From assembly GCA_016718845.1 (NCBI GenBank), contig JADKCK010000001.1, positions 124,001 through 188,000 on the forward strand: 64,000 nt of DNA. Direction: 5' to 3'. Source of the stretch: Sphingobacteriales bacterium. GTDB taxonomy: Bacteria; Bacteroidota; Bacteroidia; Chitinophagales; UBA2359. The position numbers and the translations under genes are program-made. The notes under the pieces are model-generated. The model saw only the letters and a program-made list of their open reading frames with translations, ran no database searches and was not told the origin of the DNA. Positions 1 to 9,698 of this stretch are shown here, one piece after another. Position 1 is the first letter of the stretch. Every line of letters begins with the position of its first letter.

Positions 1-767
1 TTTATTTTAGGGTTTACGATAGTCGATTTACTTTGGTAATCTTCTAAGGTTTCGAGCTGTTGTTTGGTGATATGGGCTTTCTCGAATTCAAAATTGTCGG
101 CATATTGGCGCATTTTATCTTTCAAATAATTAAGTACCGATGATATATTGCCCTTTAAAATGTATTTTATTTGGTCAATAACTTGTTTGTACTCTTCTTC
201 TGTCTGATGTCCGACGCAACCGCCTTTACAATTGCCAATATGGTACTCTAAACACACTTTAAATTTGTGGGCTTCGATGTTGGTTTTGGTGAGGGCAAAA
301 TTGCAAGTGCGTAATTGAAACAGGGTACGTATCAAATCCATGATAGTATATACTTGCCGCCCCGATGTGTATGGACCAAAATAATACGAGCCGTCGCGCA
401 CCACGTTTCGGGTAATAAATACGCGCGGAAATGCCTCTTTTTTTATGCAGATGTATGGGTATGTTTTATCGTCTTTAAGTTGTATGTTGTATTTGGGTCG
501 GTTTTGTTTTATCAAAGCATTTTCGAGCAAAAAAGCATCTTGTTCGGTATCAACAACGGCAAACTCTATGCGACAAATATTGCGCACCAATATTTTGGTT
601 TTGGGATGATCAATATTTGGGTTAAAGTATTGCGATACGCGTTTGCGCAAATCTTTGGCTTTGCCCACATAAATAATTACCTCGTCTTTGTCAAAATATT
701 TATAGATACCCGGGCTATGTGGTATAGTGGGTACAAATTGTTCTTTTAGCTCTTTATATGAAGACAC
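1..767 (-). CDS. uvrC: Excinuclease ABC subunit C (UvrC), N-terminal part, cut by window edge
   Basis: UvrC makes the dual incisions in nucleotide excision repair together with UvrA and UvrB. Translating the minus strand from the GTG at 767 gives VSSYKELKEQ, then the GIY-YIG nuclease domain (GIYKYF, then IIYVGKAKDLRKRVSQYF), then FGPYTSGR and the cysteine-bearing segment CNFALTKTN, CLEYHIGNCKGGC typical of UvrC. About 255 codons are present; the UvrB-binding, RNase H-like and HhH parts lie beyond position 1. No in-frame ATG was found near the start, so GTG is the best choice. The gene stands alone and runs leftward out of the window. Confidence 0.93.
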   Translation of the reverse strand, partial: MSSYKELKEQFVPTIPHSPGIYKYFDKDEVIIYVGKAKDLRKRVSQYFNPNIDHPKTKILVRNICRIEFAVVDTEQDAFLLENALIKQNRPKYNIQLKDDKTYPYICIKKEAFPRVFITRNVVRDGSYYFGPYTSGRQVYTIMDLIRTLFQLRTCNFALTKTNIEAHKFKVCLEYHIGNCKGGCVGHQTEEEYKQVIDQIKYILKGNISSVLNYLKDKMRQYADNFEFEKAHITKQQLETLEDYQSKSTIVNPKI

Positions 768-862
768 GTTTTTAATTATAAATTGTAAATTATTAATTAT
801 AATAAATATAAGTTATACTAATGTTGCGTTATTAAGTATAATAATATTTTTAGTAAAAAATA

Positions 863-906
863 CAAAACCCATCAATGCAAGCTTAGGGCTATGTTGATGG
901 GTTTTG
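863..906 (-). terminator. Intrinsic terminator after the M28 peptidase gene
   Basis: A 13-bp inverted repeat (CAAAACCCATCAA at 863-875 and its complement at 894-906) with an 18-nt loop. Read leftward it is followed by a T-rich stretch, so it fits termination of the peptidase gene that ends at 995. Confidence 0.7.
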
Positions 907-994
907 TGTTTATTCTTTTTATTTTTATTTATAATGTCCGATTCGAATCGGCAAATGCAAATTTGTATAAGCGCGCTTTATGTAAAAGCGGGCT

Positions 995-1996
995 TTATTT
1001 GGGTGCATTGGCGTTTTCGCGATAGATAACGGTAGACACCACATGCCCTACTGCCGACAAGGTATTTTTGCTAATAATGTCCATATTGTCTTTGTGTGTG
1101 TGCCAGTGTCTGCCAAAGCCACGATAAGGCACATAGTTGATAATATCAATAGTTGGAATGTGGGCAAGGTTGTATACAAAAATATGGTCGTCGGTTATGC
1201 TAGGCGAAAAATCGGTATCGGCAATAAACATTGACGAGTAACCCAGCTCGGCGGCTGTGTTCCACACCATATCTACCACTTGCGGGGCAACTTTCATGGA
1301 GTTTTGTTCTTTTAAAAAGGTGGCATCTGCCGAGCCAACCATGTCTAACAAAATGCCATAACGGGCGGTATAGCCCGGCACATGCAAGTTTTTGCCCCAA
1401 TATTGGGTGCCTAAGCAATAGGTATTTTCGTCGCCTTCGATGCCGTCGTCTTCGGCATCAAACAAAACAATATCTATGCCTATATTAACGGGTGTGTTTT
1501 TTAGCAAACGGGCAATTTCGAGGGCAACGGCTGTTGAGCTGCCACCATCATCGGCGCCTAAAATGGGTTCGTCTTTTCGGGTAGTATCTTGGTCGGCGCG
1601 GGGGCGGCTGTCCCAGTGGCTACACAGCAAAATACGGTCTTTGGCTTGTGGGTTAAACGAGCCAATTATGTTGTAAATGGGCAGTTGTTTGTTGGCATAA
1701 TTGGTAACGCTGGCTTTTTGCACATACACGGTGTCGGCAAGGCGCTGCATGGTAGCAATTAACCAATCGGCACATTGTTTGTGGGCTTTTGAGCCGGGTG
1801 TTCGGGGTCCAAAATCTACTTGGGTTTTGGTATAGGCATAAGCGGTATCGGCGCTAAAAACGGGTACGTTAATATTTTTGTTTGGATTAGGTGTTTCGGG
1901 TGGTGTTTGAGCTTCGTTTTGAGTGGTACTTGTTTGGCAAGCTGTAATAAAAATAAATAGTGGTATAATTAATAACCAAGAAGTATTCTTAATCAT
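995..1996 (-). CDS. M28-family zinc peptidase / glutaminyl cyclase-like lipoprotein
   Basis: Probable extracytoplasmic zinc aminopeptidase or glutaminyl-peptide cyclotransferase. A lipoprotein signal is visible (hydrophobic residues 7-18, lipobox ITAC with Cys20). The M28 metal-ligand pattern is present: SHWDSRP (His127, Asp129), LGADDGGSS (Asp149), FDAEDDG (Glu182), LLDMVG (Asp218) and HWHTHKDN (His299 region). The 333-residue length suits a single-domain M28 protein. RTPGSKAHKQCADWL and the final HTHKDNMDII recall the bacterial glutaminyl-cyclase-like branch, so an N-terminal pyroglutamate role is possible; peptidase versus cyclase cannot be decided here. Single-gene unit with its own downstream terminator. 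Confidence 0.85.
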   Translation of the reverse strand: MIKNTSWLLIIPLFIFITACQTSTTQNEAQTPPETPNPNKNINVPVFSADTAYAYTKTQVDFGPRTPGSKAHKQCADWLIATMQRLADTVYVQKASVTNYANKQLPIYNIIGSFNPQAKDRILLCSHWDSRPRADQDTTRKDEPILGADDGGSSTAVALEIARLLKNTPVNIGIDIVLFDAEDDGIEGDENTYCLGTQYWGKNLHVPGYTARYGILLDMVGSADATFLKEQNSMKVAPQVVDMVWNTAAELGYSSMFIADTDFSPSITDDHIFVYNLAHIPTIDIINYVPYRGFGRHWHTHKDNMDIISKNTLSAVGHVVSTVIYRENANAPK

Positions 1997-2121
1997 AAAT
2001 GCAATTTTTTTGATTATTTTATAGTAATGTACAAATGAATAAACATGTGCAAAGGTACGTTTTTTTGTTGATTTACATTGATTTGAAACAAATTATTGCC
2101 CTATTAAGTGGTTAAAGTAAA

Positions 2122-2129
2122 TAAATTTG
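2122..2129 (+). promoter_or_regulatory. Bacteroidota -7 promoter element of the EEP gene
   Basis: TAaaTTTG matches the TAnnTTTG -7 consensus. The TTG inside it (2127) is in frame with the downstream gene but is promoter sequence, so translation should start at the ATG at 2226. Confidence 0.6.
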
Positions 2130-2225
2130 CACAAAAAAGTGTTGCTTTTGATAATTATTGGTACTTTTACCTATTCAAAAGTGGCTATTACCACATTGTT
2201 CATTTTTACTGTCCCTAATTGTAGT

Positions 2226-3353
2226 ATGTCTATACGTAATTTTTTTAAAAGCATGATATTTCGTGTAAATATCATTGTAGTTATTGTTTTTTTATGTACC
2301 TATCTGGCTCCGTATATTAGCCCACAAACATGGTGGATACCAGCCCCTATGGGTTTGGCTTATCCTTTTTTATTGATTATAAATGTGTGTTTTATGTTTT
2401 TTTGGCTTTATCGCCGCAGCCGCTACGCTTTATTGTCGTTGGTGGTTATGGCGTTGGGGTGGATATTGCTGCACAATTCGTTTGCATTTCGTTTAACTAG
2501 CTGGACAAGCAATGTGCCAAAAGCCGATAGTTTGTTGGTTAAGGTGATGTCGTATAATGTAAAGAATTTTGATTTGTATAATTGGACAAAAAACAGCGAA
2601 TCGCGCGATAAGATGATGGAATTGATTAGACAAGAAAAGCCCGATATTATTTGTTTTCAGGAGTTTTATAGCCAAGATGATACACTGTTTGACAATGTAA
2701 AATATATTTCGGAGCAACTTAAATATCCCTATTATCAGTTCGAAAAAACGCTCACACTAAGAAAAACAAACCATTGGGGTATTGCCCTATTTTCGCGGTA
2801 TCCGTTTAGCAACTCAAGGCGCATTGAGTTTGGCAACTCGGAGCAAAATATTGCCATGTCGGTAGATGCGGTTATTCATAACGATACCGTGCGCTTATAT
2901 AACACCCATTTGCAGTCGACGCACCTAGGCAATAGAGATATAAAATATGTAGAGAATATTGGTGATAACATAGAAACTAAAAATACCTCCGAGCACCTAA
3001 AATCGTTGGGTAATATTGCCGAAAAATTGCGCGGAGCCTACATAAAACGCGGCGTACAAGCCAATAAATTAGCCACAGACCTTGCCCGCTCGCCGTACAA
3101 AAACATACTATGTGGCGATTTTAACGATACCCCTGTATCCTATACCTACCGAACCTTGTCCAAAAACCTGCAAGACTCCTATTTGCGCGATGGCATTGGC
3201 TTTGGGGGTACGTACAGTTTGGGTCCGTTACCAGCATTTAGGATAGATTATGTATTGATAGATACTAGTTTTATGGTTCATAATTTCGATATTATTGATA
3301 GCGACAAAAACCGCTCCGACCACTATCCCATTATTAGCACTTTTGAGTTTTAA
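2226..3353 (+). CDS. Membrane-anchored endonuclease/exonuclease/phosphatase family protein
   Basis: 375 residues. Three hydrophobic segments in the first ~95 residues anchor the protein. The C-terminal EEP (DNase I-like) domain shows the family motifs in order: MSYNVKNFDLY, ICFQEFY (metal-binding Glu), NTHLQST (catalytic His region), GDFNDTP and SDHYPI (the terminal Asp-His pair). The substrate, nucleic acid or a phospho-lipid or phospho-sugar, is not predictable. A longer frame from TTG 2127 would start inside the promoter and add a second hydrophobic leader, so I chose ATG 2226. No obvious operon partner. Confidence 0.85.
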   Translation: MSIRNFFKSMIFRVNIIVVIVFLCTYLAPYISPQTWWIPAPMGLAYPFLLIINVCFMFFWLYRRSRYALLSLVVMALGWILLHNSFAFRLTSWTSNVPKADSLLVKVMSYNVKNFDLYNWTKNSESRDKMMELIRQEKPDIICFQEFYSQDDTLFDNVKYISEQLKYPYYQFEKTLTLRKTNHWGIALFSRYPFSNSRRIEFGNSEQNIAMSVDAVIHNDTVRLYNTHLQSTHLGNRDIKYVENIGDNIETKNTSEHLKSLGNIAEKLRGAYIKRGVQANKLATDLARSPYKNILCGDFNDTPVSYTYRTLSKNLQDSYLRDGIGFGGTYSLGPLPAFRIDYVLIDTSFMVHNFDIIDSDKNRSDHYPIISTFEF

Positions 3354-3446
3354 TTTAATGCAGACATTAAAAAGTGGTAAATGGTTGCTAAAACTACTCC
3401 ATATTATTACTTGTTTTTTAATTTACCACAGAGTTTTTTTTGTTTA

Positions 3447-3578
3447 CAACGGAGACACGGAGAACACAGAGATTTTTTCTTCATGGTATCGCTTTTTTAT
3501 TGGTTATTTTTTAGTTTGTAACCAAGATAGCGAAGAACATAAACTCCTTCTTCTCTGTGTTCTCTGTGTCTCTTGTTG
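3447..3578. repeat. Inverted repeat with GAGACACRGAGAACACAGAG arms
   Basis: The left arm (3447-3471) and right arm (3553-3578) are near-perfect reverse complements of about 25 bp separated by ~80 nt; an extra CCACAGAG lies just outside the left arm. It fills most of the 320-nt gap between two convergent genes. The arms have the look of a dispersed intergenic element. No credible gene is present here. Confidence 0.75.
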
Positions 3579-3674
3579 TTTTTTATTTTTTTTAGTTCGA
3601 CAAGCTCACGTCCTATAAGATAGGCTAAATGGCACGTAACTTTTTACTACTTTTCAATGTCGTTATCAAAATGC

Positions 3675-4541
3675 TCAAATATCGTAGGTTACTTCGGCGG
3701 TTGTTAAAAAATGGGTAGCTTCGCGTATGGATATATGAGGTATTTCTTCCATTGGTAAGTGTCCTACATTTTTATACAATACCAAACGAGCATGGGGCAT
3801 TTCGGCTTTAAAACGATAAGCAAACTCAATCGGAACCCAGCGGTCTTCGGCTCCCCACAAAATAAGGGTGGGTGTTTGTATGGTTTTTAATTGTTTGGTA
3901 TTATCTTTATGTTTATCGTTTACAAGGTGTAAAAAAGCCTCGGGGTTGCCGTCGCGGGTAAACAAATCGTAGTAACGGTCTATCAACGACGGGGTTACTT
4001 TCGATTGGTCGAAATACACCTGTCGGATAAATTGCTCTAAAATATTTTTTTGGATAGCAAATTTAATCACCTTGTTTACAAAAGGCGTGCGTGCCATACG
4101 AAAAGGCAGCGGGATGCTTTTTTGGTCTAAAAAACCAGCGGCATCTATCAAAATCATTTTTTGCACACGGTCGGGGTAACGCAAGGCAAACTCCCACGAC
4201 AACCAACCACCCAACGAGCTGCCTATTAAATGGCAAGCATGAATACCCAAACGCCCAAGTAATATATTTACAATTCGTACATGATTAGCTATGCTATAGT
4301 TATGCTCGGGGTGCGGACCTGTAAGCCCAAAACCAGCCAAATCTAAACGTATTAAGCGGTAAAATGGTTTTAGGTGCTTAACCCAAGCATCGAAAGTATG
4401 TAGCGACGAAAACGCCCCGTGAAGTAGCACAATCGGGAAACCATGCCCTTCGTCGCGGTAATGTACCATGATGCCATCAATGACCATAAAACGCGAAGCG
4501 TCGTTGGTATATTTTTCGATTAACTCTTGAAAAGTTGCCAT
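3675..4541 (-). CDS. Alpha/beta hydrolase
   Basis: 288 residues, no signal peptide, so probably cytoplasmic. Oxyanion-hole motif VLLHGAFSS (residues 38-46), nucleophile elbow GSSLGG (Ser109), acid Asp233 in LILWGAEDRW and base His261 in NVGHLPMEE form a complete triad. The arrangement fits the hydrolase/haloperoxidase-like group that includes meta-cleavage product hydrolases and lipase-like esterases; the substrate is unknown. It is transcribed leftward alone and shares no operon with its neighbours. Confidence 0.88.
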   Translation of the reverse strand: MATFQELIEKYTNDASRFMVIDGIMVHYRDEGHGFPIVLLHGAFSSLHTFDAWVKHLKPFYRLIRLDLAGFGLTGPHPEHNYSIANHVRIVNILLGRLGIHACHLIGSSLGGWLSWEFALRYPDRVQKMILIDAAGFLDQKSIPLPFRMARTPFVNKVIKFAIQKNILEQFIRQVYFDQSKVTPSLIDRYYDLFTRDGNPEAFLHLVNDKHKDNTKQLKTIQTPTLILWGAEDRWVPIEFAYRFKAEMPHARLVLYKNVGHLPMEEIPHISIREATHFLTTAEVTYDI

Positions 4542-4891
4542 TGGTTATAATAGAATTATTTTGTTTTGAGCGCATAAAATGCCCCAATATTGAACGGTTT
4601 GAATTGATTAAGTAGTATGTTATAAATAAAAATTTAGTTTTTTTTTAAAAAAGAAATGCTACAATTGCCTAAATAGCAAAGAATAAAATAAATTGGCAAT
4701 AATTATATGGACTTTGTTTTTTTTTATAAGTTACTGATTGTTAGCTAATTATGTAAGATTTGCCTTCAAAAAAAGCAATTACAGAGCAATTAGCCTACAA
4801 AAATAGGCTTTTTTGACCAATAAAACTACTGTTAAAATAAAAAAACAAAACAGATGTTAGAAAAAAAGTTTCAATTAAAGTGCACCAAAAA

Positions 4892-5253
4892 TTGTTTATT
4901 TGCGCAAAATGTAGTACCTTTGTACCGTTAAGCGAAATATGCTGATCAAGTTTCTTGCTTCTCGGTAGATTTATCTACTTTAAGTACCAATGGCGTTCTT
5001 ATAGTTTGGTTTTGTAGTTGTCTAAATTTCTTGTCAATACCTGCTCGTTAGGCAGTAAATGTTCACTGATTTTTTACTACTTTCTTGCCTCTCTTGTGCC
5101 GTATAGCCGTATTAAAGATGCCCATCTTTGCGGGTTTAATCTTTAATGGTTTTCGTTTTTTATAAACGAAGATTAGGCTTTGTTGATTGCAGCACTTTCT
5201 CACTTTTTTTATTTAGTTTTATCTTTCTTATTTTTTTCAAATTTTTTTAGACC
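4892..5253 (+). promoter_or_regulatory. Promoter and ~325-nt leader of the RRM protein gene
   Basis: The -7 element TAccTTTG is at 4915-4922, with a possible -33 TTG at 4892-4894. Transcription from here would give a leader of about 325 nt with no credible reading frame. The leader contains a small hairpin (AAAGATG/CATCTTT near 5116-5131), a second short hairpin around 5154-5170, and a U-rich tract just before the ATG. Such long leaders are known on cold-shock and RNA-binding protein genes that regulate themselves; that role is inference. The rest of the 4542-4891 gap is AT-rich with no gene seen. Confidence 0.5.
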
Positions 5254-5646
5254 ATGAACATTTACGTAGGAAATCTAGCCTACTCTCTGCAAGATGACGA
5301 ATTGCAGGAGATTTTTGCCGAATACGGCGCAGTAGTATCTGCCAAAATCATCATTGACAAAATGACTAACAAATCAAAAGGTTTTGGTTTTGTTGAGATG
5401 AGCAACGATGACGAAGCACGCAACGCAATCGAACACCTAAACCAAGCCGAACTTGAAGGACGCACCCTAATTGTAAACGAAGCACGCGAACGTACCGAAC
5501 GTCCAGCCGGACAACGTGAGTTCCGTCCACGCGACAACAACCGCTCTTACGGTGGTGGTGGTGGCGGCGGTTACAACCGCGACAACAACCGCAACAGCGG
5601 TAACAGCGGTAGTGGCAGCTTTAACCGTAACCGCGACGGACGCTAA
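5254..5646 (+). CDS. RRM-type RNA-binding protein with Gly/Arg/Asn-rich tail
   Basis: 130 residues. One RNA-recognition motif covers residues 1-80: RNP2 is IYVGNL (2-7) and RNP1 is KGFGFVEM (about 43-50). The tail from residue ~90 is rich in Gly, Arg and Asn (GGGGGGGYNRDNNRNSG), like eukaryotic glycine-rich RNA-binding proteins and the Rbp proteins of cyanobacteria and Bacteroidota. It probably binds single-stranded RNA or acts as an RNA chaperone in the cytoplasm. It is monocistronic with a long leader and a strong terminator. Confidence 0.93.
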   Translation: MNIYVGNLAYSLQDDELQEIFAEYGAVVSAKIIIDKMTNKSKGFGFVEMSNDDEARNAIEHLNQAELEGRTLIVNEARERTERPAGQREFRPRDNNRSYGGGGGGGYNRDNNRNSGNSGSGSFNRNRDGR

Positions 5647-5682
5647 TAATATATTATAGCAAATTGTGGTTCATTGTAACTA

Positions 5683-5724
5683 AAAAAACAACACACTCCT
5701 TAAACAGAGTGTGTTGTTTTTTTT
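5683..5724 (+). terminator. Intrinsic terminator of the RRM gene
   Basis: Long stem (ACAACACACTC paired with GAGTGTGTTGT) with an 8-nt loop, followed by a run of T residues. Confidence 0.9.
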
Positions 5725-5868
5725 GCGCTTAATAATAACTAAAAAAATATTGTTTGCTAAAAACAAAATATAATCGCCATTTAGGTAGATATATAAAGTA
5801 ATTATTATTTTATGAAAATAATTTAATGAAATCATCAAAAATAACAACCCAATAATTTTATTTGAGCT

Positions 5869-5876
5869 TATCTTTG
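5869..5876 (+). promoter_or_regulatory. -7 promoter element upstream of the gene at 5908
   Basis: TAtcTTTG followed by GCCAC, 31 nt before the ATG; a good match to the Bacteroidota consensus. Confidence 0.6.
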
Positions 5877-5907
5877 CCACTAACTAAATCCATTAATCTA
5901 CATTATT

Positions 5908-7071
5908 ATGTTACACGCACCTATCAGATTTGCCATCTTTGCATTAATGCTTTTTTTGTTAGTTGCCACTAGCAATTGTGCTAATCTTGCCCCAAAAAAT
6001 CCAAGTATCCGCTCGTTTTATTACTGGAAAACCACACAAAACTACAACGACACCATCACTATGCCAACAGTTAAAAAATGGCAAGTACAACATTTTTATA
6101 TCAGATACTTTGATGTTAGATGGAGCGAAGGTTATGGTATGCCTATCCCAGATGCTCCGTTAAGTAACTACGGAAATAGTTATGTTTACTTATACCCATT
6201 TACGCCCGTTATTTTTATTACTAATAGCACCTTCGAGCAGTTAAATGATTCGACAAGCCAAGTGTTAGCCACAAAAATAGCTGCTAAAATACAAGATATG
6301 ACAAAAAGCTTTGAAAATGCTTGGCAGTACGAACTAGAAAATATAGAAGATGATGACTTTTTGAAACAACATTTTGACGATAGTACGCTTGCAAAAATAC
6401 AAAAACGCTATGAAGATTTATACGAATCGATAGCAGAAATACAAATTGATTGCGATTGGACAGAAGGCACACGCAAGCAATATTTTACTTTTTTAAAACA
6501 GTTTAAAAAACAAATTGGCAACAAAAAACTATCGGTTACGGTGCGTTTGTATCCCTATAAATACCGCACCAAGATGGGCGTGCCGCCCGCCGACCGTGCT
6601 ATGTTGATGTGCTATAACACAGGTCAAATTCAGAACCCCGAAACGGCTAATTCTATTTTTGATGATCAAACTATCAACCAATATTTTAATACCAAAACCG
6701 CTAATTACCCATTACCAATGGATATTGGATTGCCCGTTTTTGAATGGGGCGTGTGGTTTACTGGCGAAACCTGCCGAGGTATTTTGCACGATATGCGTCA
6801 AGAAAATTTAGAAAAAGATAATCATTGGAAACGCGAAACCGACAATACTTTTAGGCTACAAATAGATACCGTTATTGGCTCGAACTATATGCGCGAAGGC
6901 GATTTGGTGCGTTGCGAAAACACCTGGAACGCCAATTGGCAAAGTGTTATAGATAAACTGCACGAACAAATACCCATTGATAGTACCCGAATTGCCCTAT
7001 ATCATTGGGATATGGATAGAATTTTACCCCACGAAAAAACAATTTTAAATATTTACAAACAATTTGAATGA
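5908..7071 (+). CDS. Putative exported protein, possibly TIM-barrel glycoside-hydrolase-like
   Basis: 387 residues with an N-terminal hydrophobic segment ending LLVATSNCA; Cys24 might be lipidated but the lipobox is not canonical. The middle contains EIQIDCDWTEGTR followed by KLSVTVRLYPYKYR and MLMCYNTGQ, a spacing of charged strands that resembles DUF3142-like barrel proteins, and the N-terminus has RSFYYWKTT. That relation is inference from motif shape. No catalytic residue can be named. It may share a transcript with the broken gene that follows at 7098. Confidence 0.6.
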   Translation: MLHAPIRFAIFALMLFLLVATSNCANLAPKNPSIRSFYYWKTTQNYNDTITMPTVKKWQVQHFYIRYFDVRWSEGYGMPIPDAPLSNYGNSYVYLYPFTPVIFITNSTFEQLNDSTSQVLATKIAAKIQDMTKSFENAWQYELENIEDDDFLKQHFDDSTLAKIQKRYEDLYESIAEIQIDCDWTEGTRKQYFTFLKQFKKQIGNKKLSVTVRLYPYKYRTKMGVPPADRAMLMCYNTGQIQNPETANSIFDDQTINQYFNTKTANYPLPMDIGLPVFEWGVWFTGETCRGILHDMRQENLEKDNHWKRETDNTFRLQIDTVIGSNYMREGDLVRCENTWNANWQSVIDKLHEQIPIDSTRIALYHWDMDRILPHEKTILNIYKQFE

Positions 7072-7097
7072 TTTTTTATTCGCAAAATATTTTTACC

Positions 7098-9436
7098 ATG
7101 ACCAAAACACACTTACTCGTTTTAATCTGTTCGCTGTTTTTTAATTCTGCGCTTTGGGCGTGCTCGTTTATGCCCGATAATTACGAACTAAATTTTTGCA
7201 TGATTAATGCCGATATAGCACAGCGCCCCGATTTGTCTTTTTTGAACTATAGTACACATTGGTATAATTACTGTGATTGCGAAGGTGAAGAAATACTTTA
7301 TTGAAAAATTGCGCCGAGTGGCAAAAATATTTGGGTAAAAAAATTCGTACTCAAGATATTATAACCATTTTAGAATCAACAGAGCCTGATGATTTTTTGC
7401 AAGCTTATCGAACCCAAAATTGGGGCGTTTTTAAAAATAATTCTTTTATAGCTGCTTTGCTCAACAAAACGACTGCTTTGAAATATATGGTATTAGCAAA
7501 AAAAGTAGAATTGCAAACAACCAAATAAGACGAAATCTGATGGATATTGAAAAATAAAGAAGATAGTACCGAACAATCGCACATTATCGAAGAGACTGAA
7601 AACTTAATTAAAATCATAACCGATACTTTCTTGCAACAACGCTATGCCTGCCAATTATTAGAGATTATTTAACATAAATCATATTGAGCAAAATAGATAC
7701 ATACAATGTGCTTAAAAGATAAAACTACCATAGTAGAATTACTTGGTATTGCCCAAAGTAATTACCTCATATTATGTTTCAGGTAAAGAGGTTGCAATTA
7801 ATGAGTATTTGTTTGAAATGTTTGAACAAAAAATAGTAGAAAAATAACGGCTGTTTGAACATTTAAAGAGTATTAACAATTTATATGAATCTAAAAATCA
7901 ACACCAAAAGCCATACTTCAGGCGGTAAAAATATTCCGAAACCCTGCACCCGCACTTACACACAACTCAAACATTTGATAAAAATAGAGCCTAACAGCCA
8001 ATATTTACCCTTGCTGTTGGTGCGCGAAATTCAGAAGTTAGAAAGTTGGATTTTTTCGCCCGAAATATTAGGAATGATACCTACGCACATTGGAAAAAAG
8101 ATGGATTTTTATGATATGCCATACAAAAAATTTATAAATTATACACAAAAAAACCTTGAAAAAGATAAGAAATACCTACACCGTTTTAGACAATTTGTAG
8201 AAGCCTTATCCGATAAAAGCATGCCCACAAACCTATTTCATATACTGTCTGCATATACTTGTATAATGGATAACGATTTTGCGGCAGCCCAAAAGCATCT
8301 TCAACAAACATCAAACGAAATGCCAGCTATACAGCTAAAACAAAGAAAAATGATGCAAATTGTTGTCACTGCACAACCTCAAACCACTCCGTAGCCAAAC
8401 GACACGCCAAAAATTAGCCCAGCTATTGCAAATATCTTTGCAATGCAAAACGATCTCCTGAAAATGGTATAGAACTTAATAATGAATAATGAAAAATGCA
8501 GATGATATGGACGAATTGTGTCTCTACCATAGTCGCAAATTCATAAAACAGGGTGATTTGCTAACAGCAGGATTATTAGAATTGAAAATAAAAAACAATA
8601 CATTTTTATCAAATGGAAGTTCTGAATATTATCAACAAATTGCTTTTTGGGACAGATTTGGTAGCCCTAATGATATAGAGGACTTGCTAATGTTCAAACA
8701 CAAAAAAAATAAAACGCCTTTTGAGCAATGGCTTACACCCACAAAATGGGCAAACGATTATGTTTACCTTGACCTAAAAGGTACCATGGCTTTTCGTGAA
8801 AACGACTTTAAAACAGCCTATCAAACCTTCAAAAAAATACCCAAAAACTTTTGGGATACCAATTACGATTTCAAAAGCTATTTAAATATACCTTCGCTCA
8901 CCTACAATCCACAATTTGACACACTTACAGTGCACAAACAATATCCTGTTGATAAAATAGCTTGGGTAAAAGAGGCTTACGATATTCAAGAACAGCTAAA
9001 AACAGCCCAAGGCATACAACGCGCCAAATTGTGTTTGCAGATGGGCAATGTTATCTACAATACATCAATAAATAAACGTTGTTGGATGATGACAAGTTAT
9101 GGTTGGCACTATTTTGAACCCAGCGGTAATATTTTAAACCAATGTTGCTATCAGCCCGAAACCAAAATAAACTATCAAACAATAGATAAATCTCAAAAAT
9201 ACTACTCCGAAGCCCTAAAAAATGCAGGCAAAGACCAAGAAATTGCAGCTCAAGCCTGTTTGATGCTTCATTTGTGCAAAAATAAAGATTTATACGATGA
9301 CCAAATCGATTATTATGGCGATGATGAAAAACCTAAGCTCAATAAAACCTACCTCAATATCCTCCGTAAAAAATACGCCAATACCCAAACATTTGCCTAT
9401 CTGCGAAGTACTTGTTCGGATGTGAATTTTAAATAA
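7098..9436 (+). pseudogene. Remnant of a large exported protein gene with several frameshifts
   Basis: A signal peptide (MTKTHLLVLICSLFFNSALW, then ACSFMPDNYE) opens the frame, which stops at 7304. The protein resumes in another frame at 7301-7528, decays through 7530-7880 (TFLQQRYACQLLEII is readable near 7631-7671, then stops), continues at 7885-8394 (LLLVREIQKLESWIFSPE), and again at 8489-9436. The pieces are collinear and resemble one ~750-residue Bacteroidota protein family of unknown function with an N-terminal Cys-rich start and a TPR-like helical body. At least three frame changes plus internal stops make a working product unlikely. The 260 nt after it up to 9698 shows no gene. Confidence 0.75.
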
Positions 9437-9698
9437 TAAATTTCATCTTTTTACACTTATTCCCTAATCGGTTACTAACAAAACACATAACCCCATAGCC
9501 AAACAAGATACCAAAATCTAAGCTTACTGTTACGTTTTTGCACAAAAAACAGCCATAAATCCCCCAAAAACTGCCAAACTCGCCTATTTTCAAACATTGG
9601 CACAATGTTCGTTGTTTAGTAAACAACACAAGATACTTGCGTTGTTTGTTGGGCAACTCATGCCCTTAAATTTTCTTTACCAAATAACCCTTTTTTTT

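Noticed and set aside
2127..2225. N-terminal extension of the EEP protein from TTG 2127
   Set aside because: The TTG is part of the TAaaTTTG promoter element, so it would not be in the mRNA leader.
3295..3618. 107-residue plus-strand frame after the EEP gene
   Set aside because: Overlaps the EEP gene end and the inverted repeat; composition is that of non-coding AT-rich DNA.
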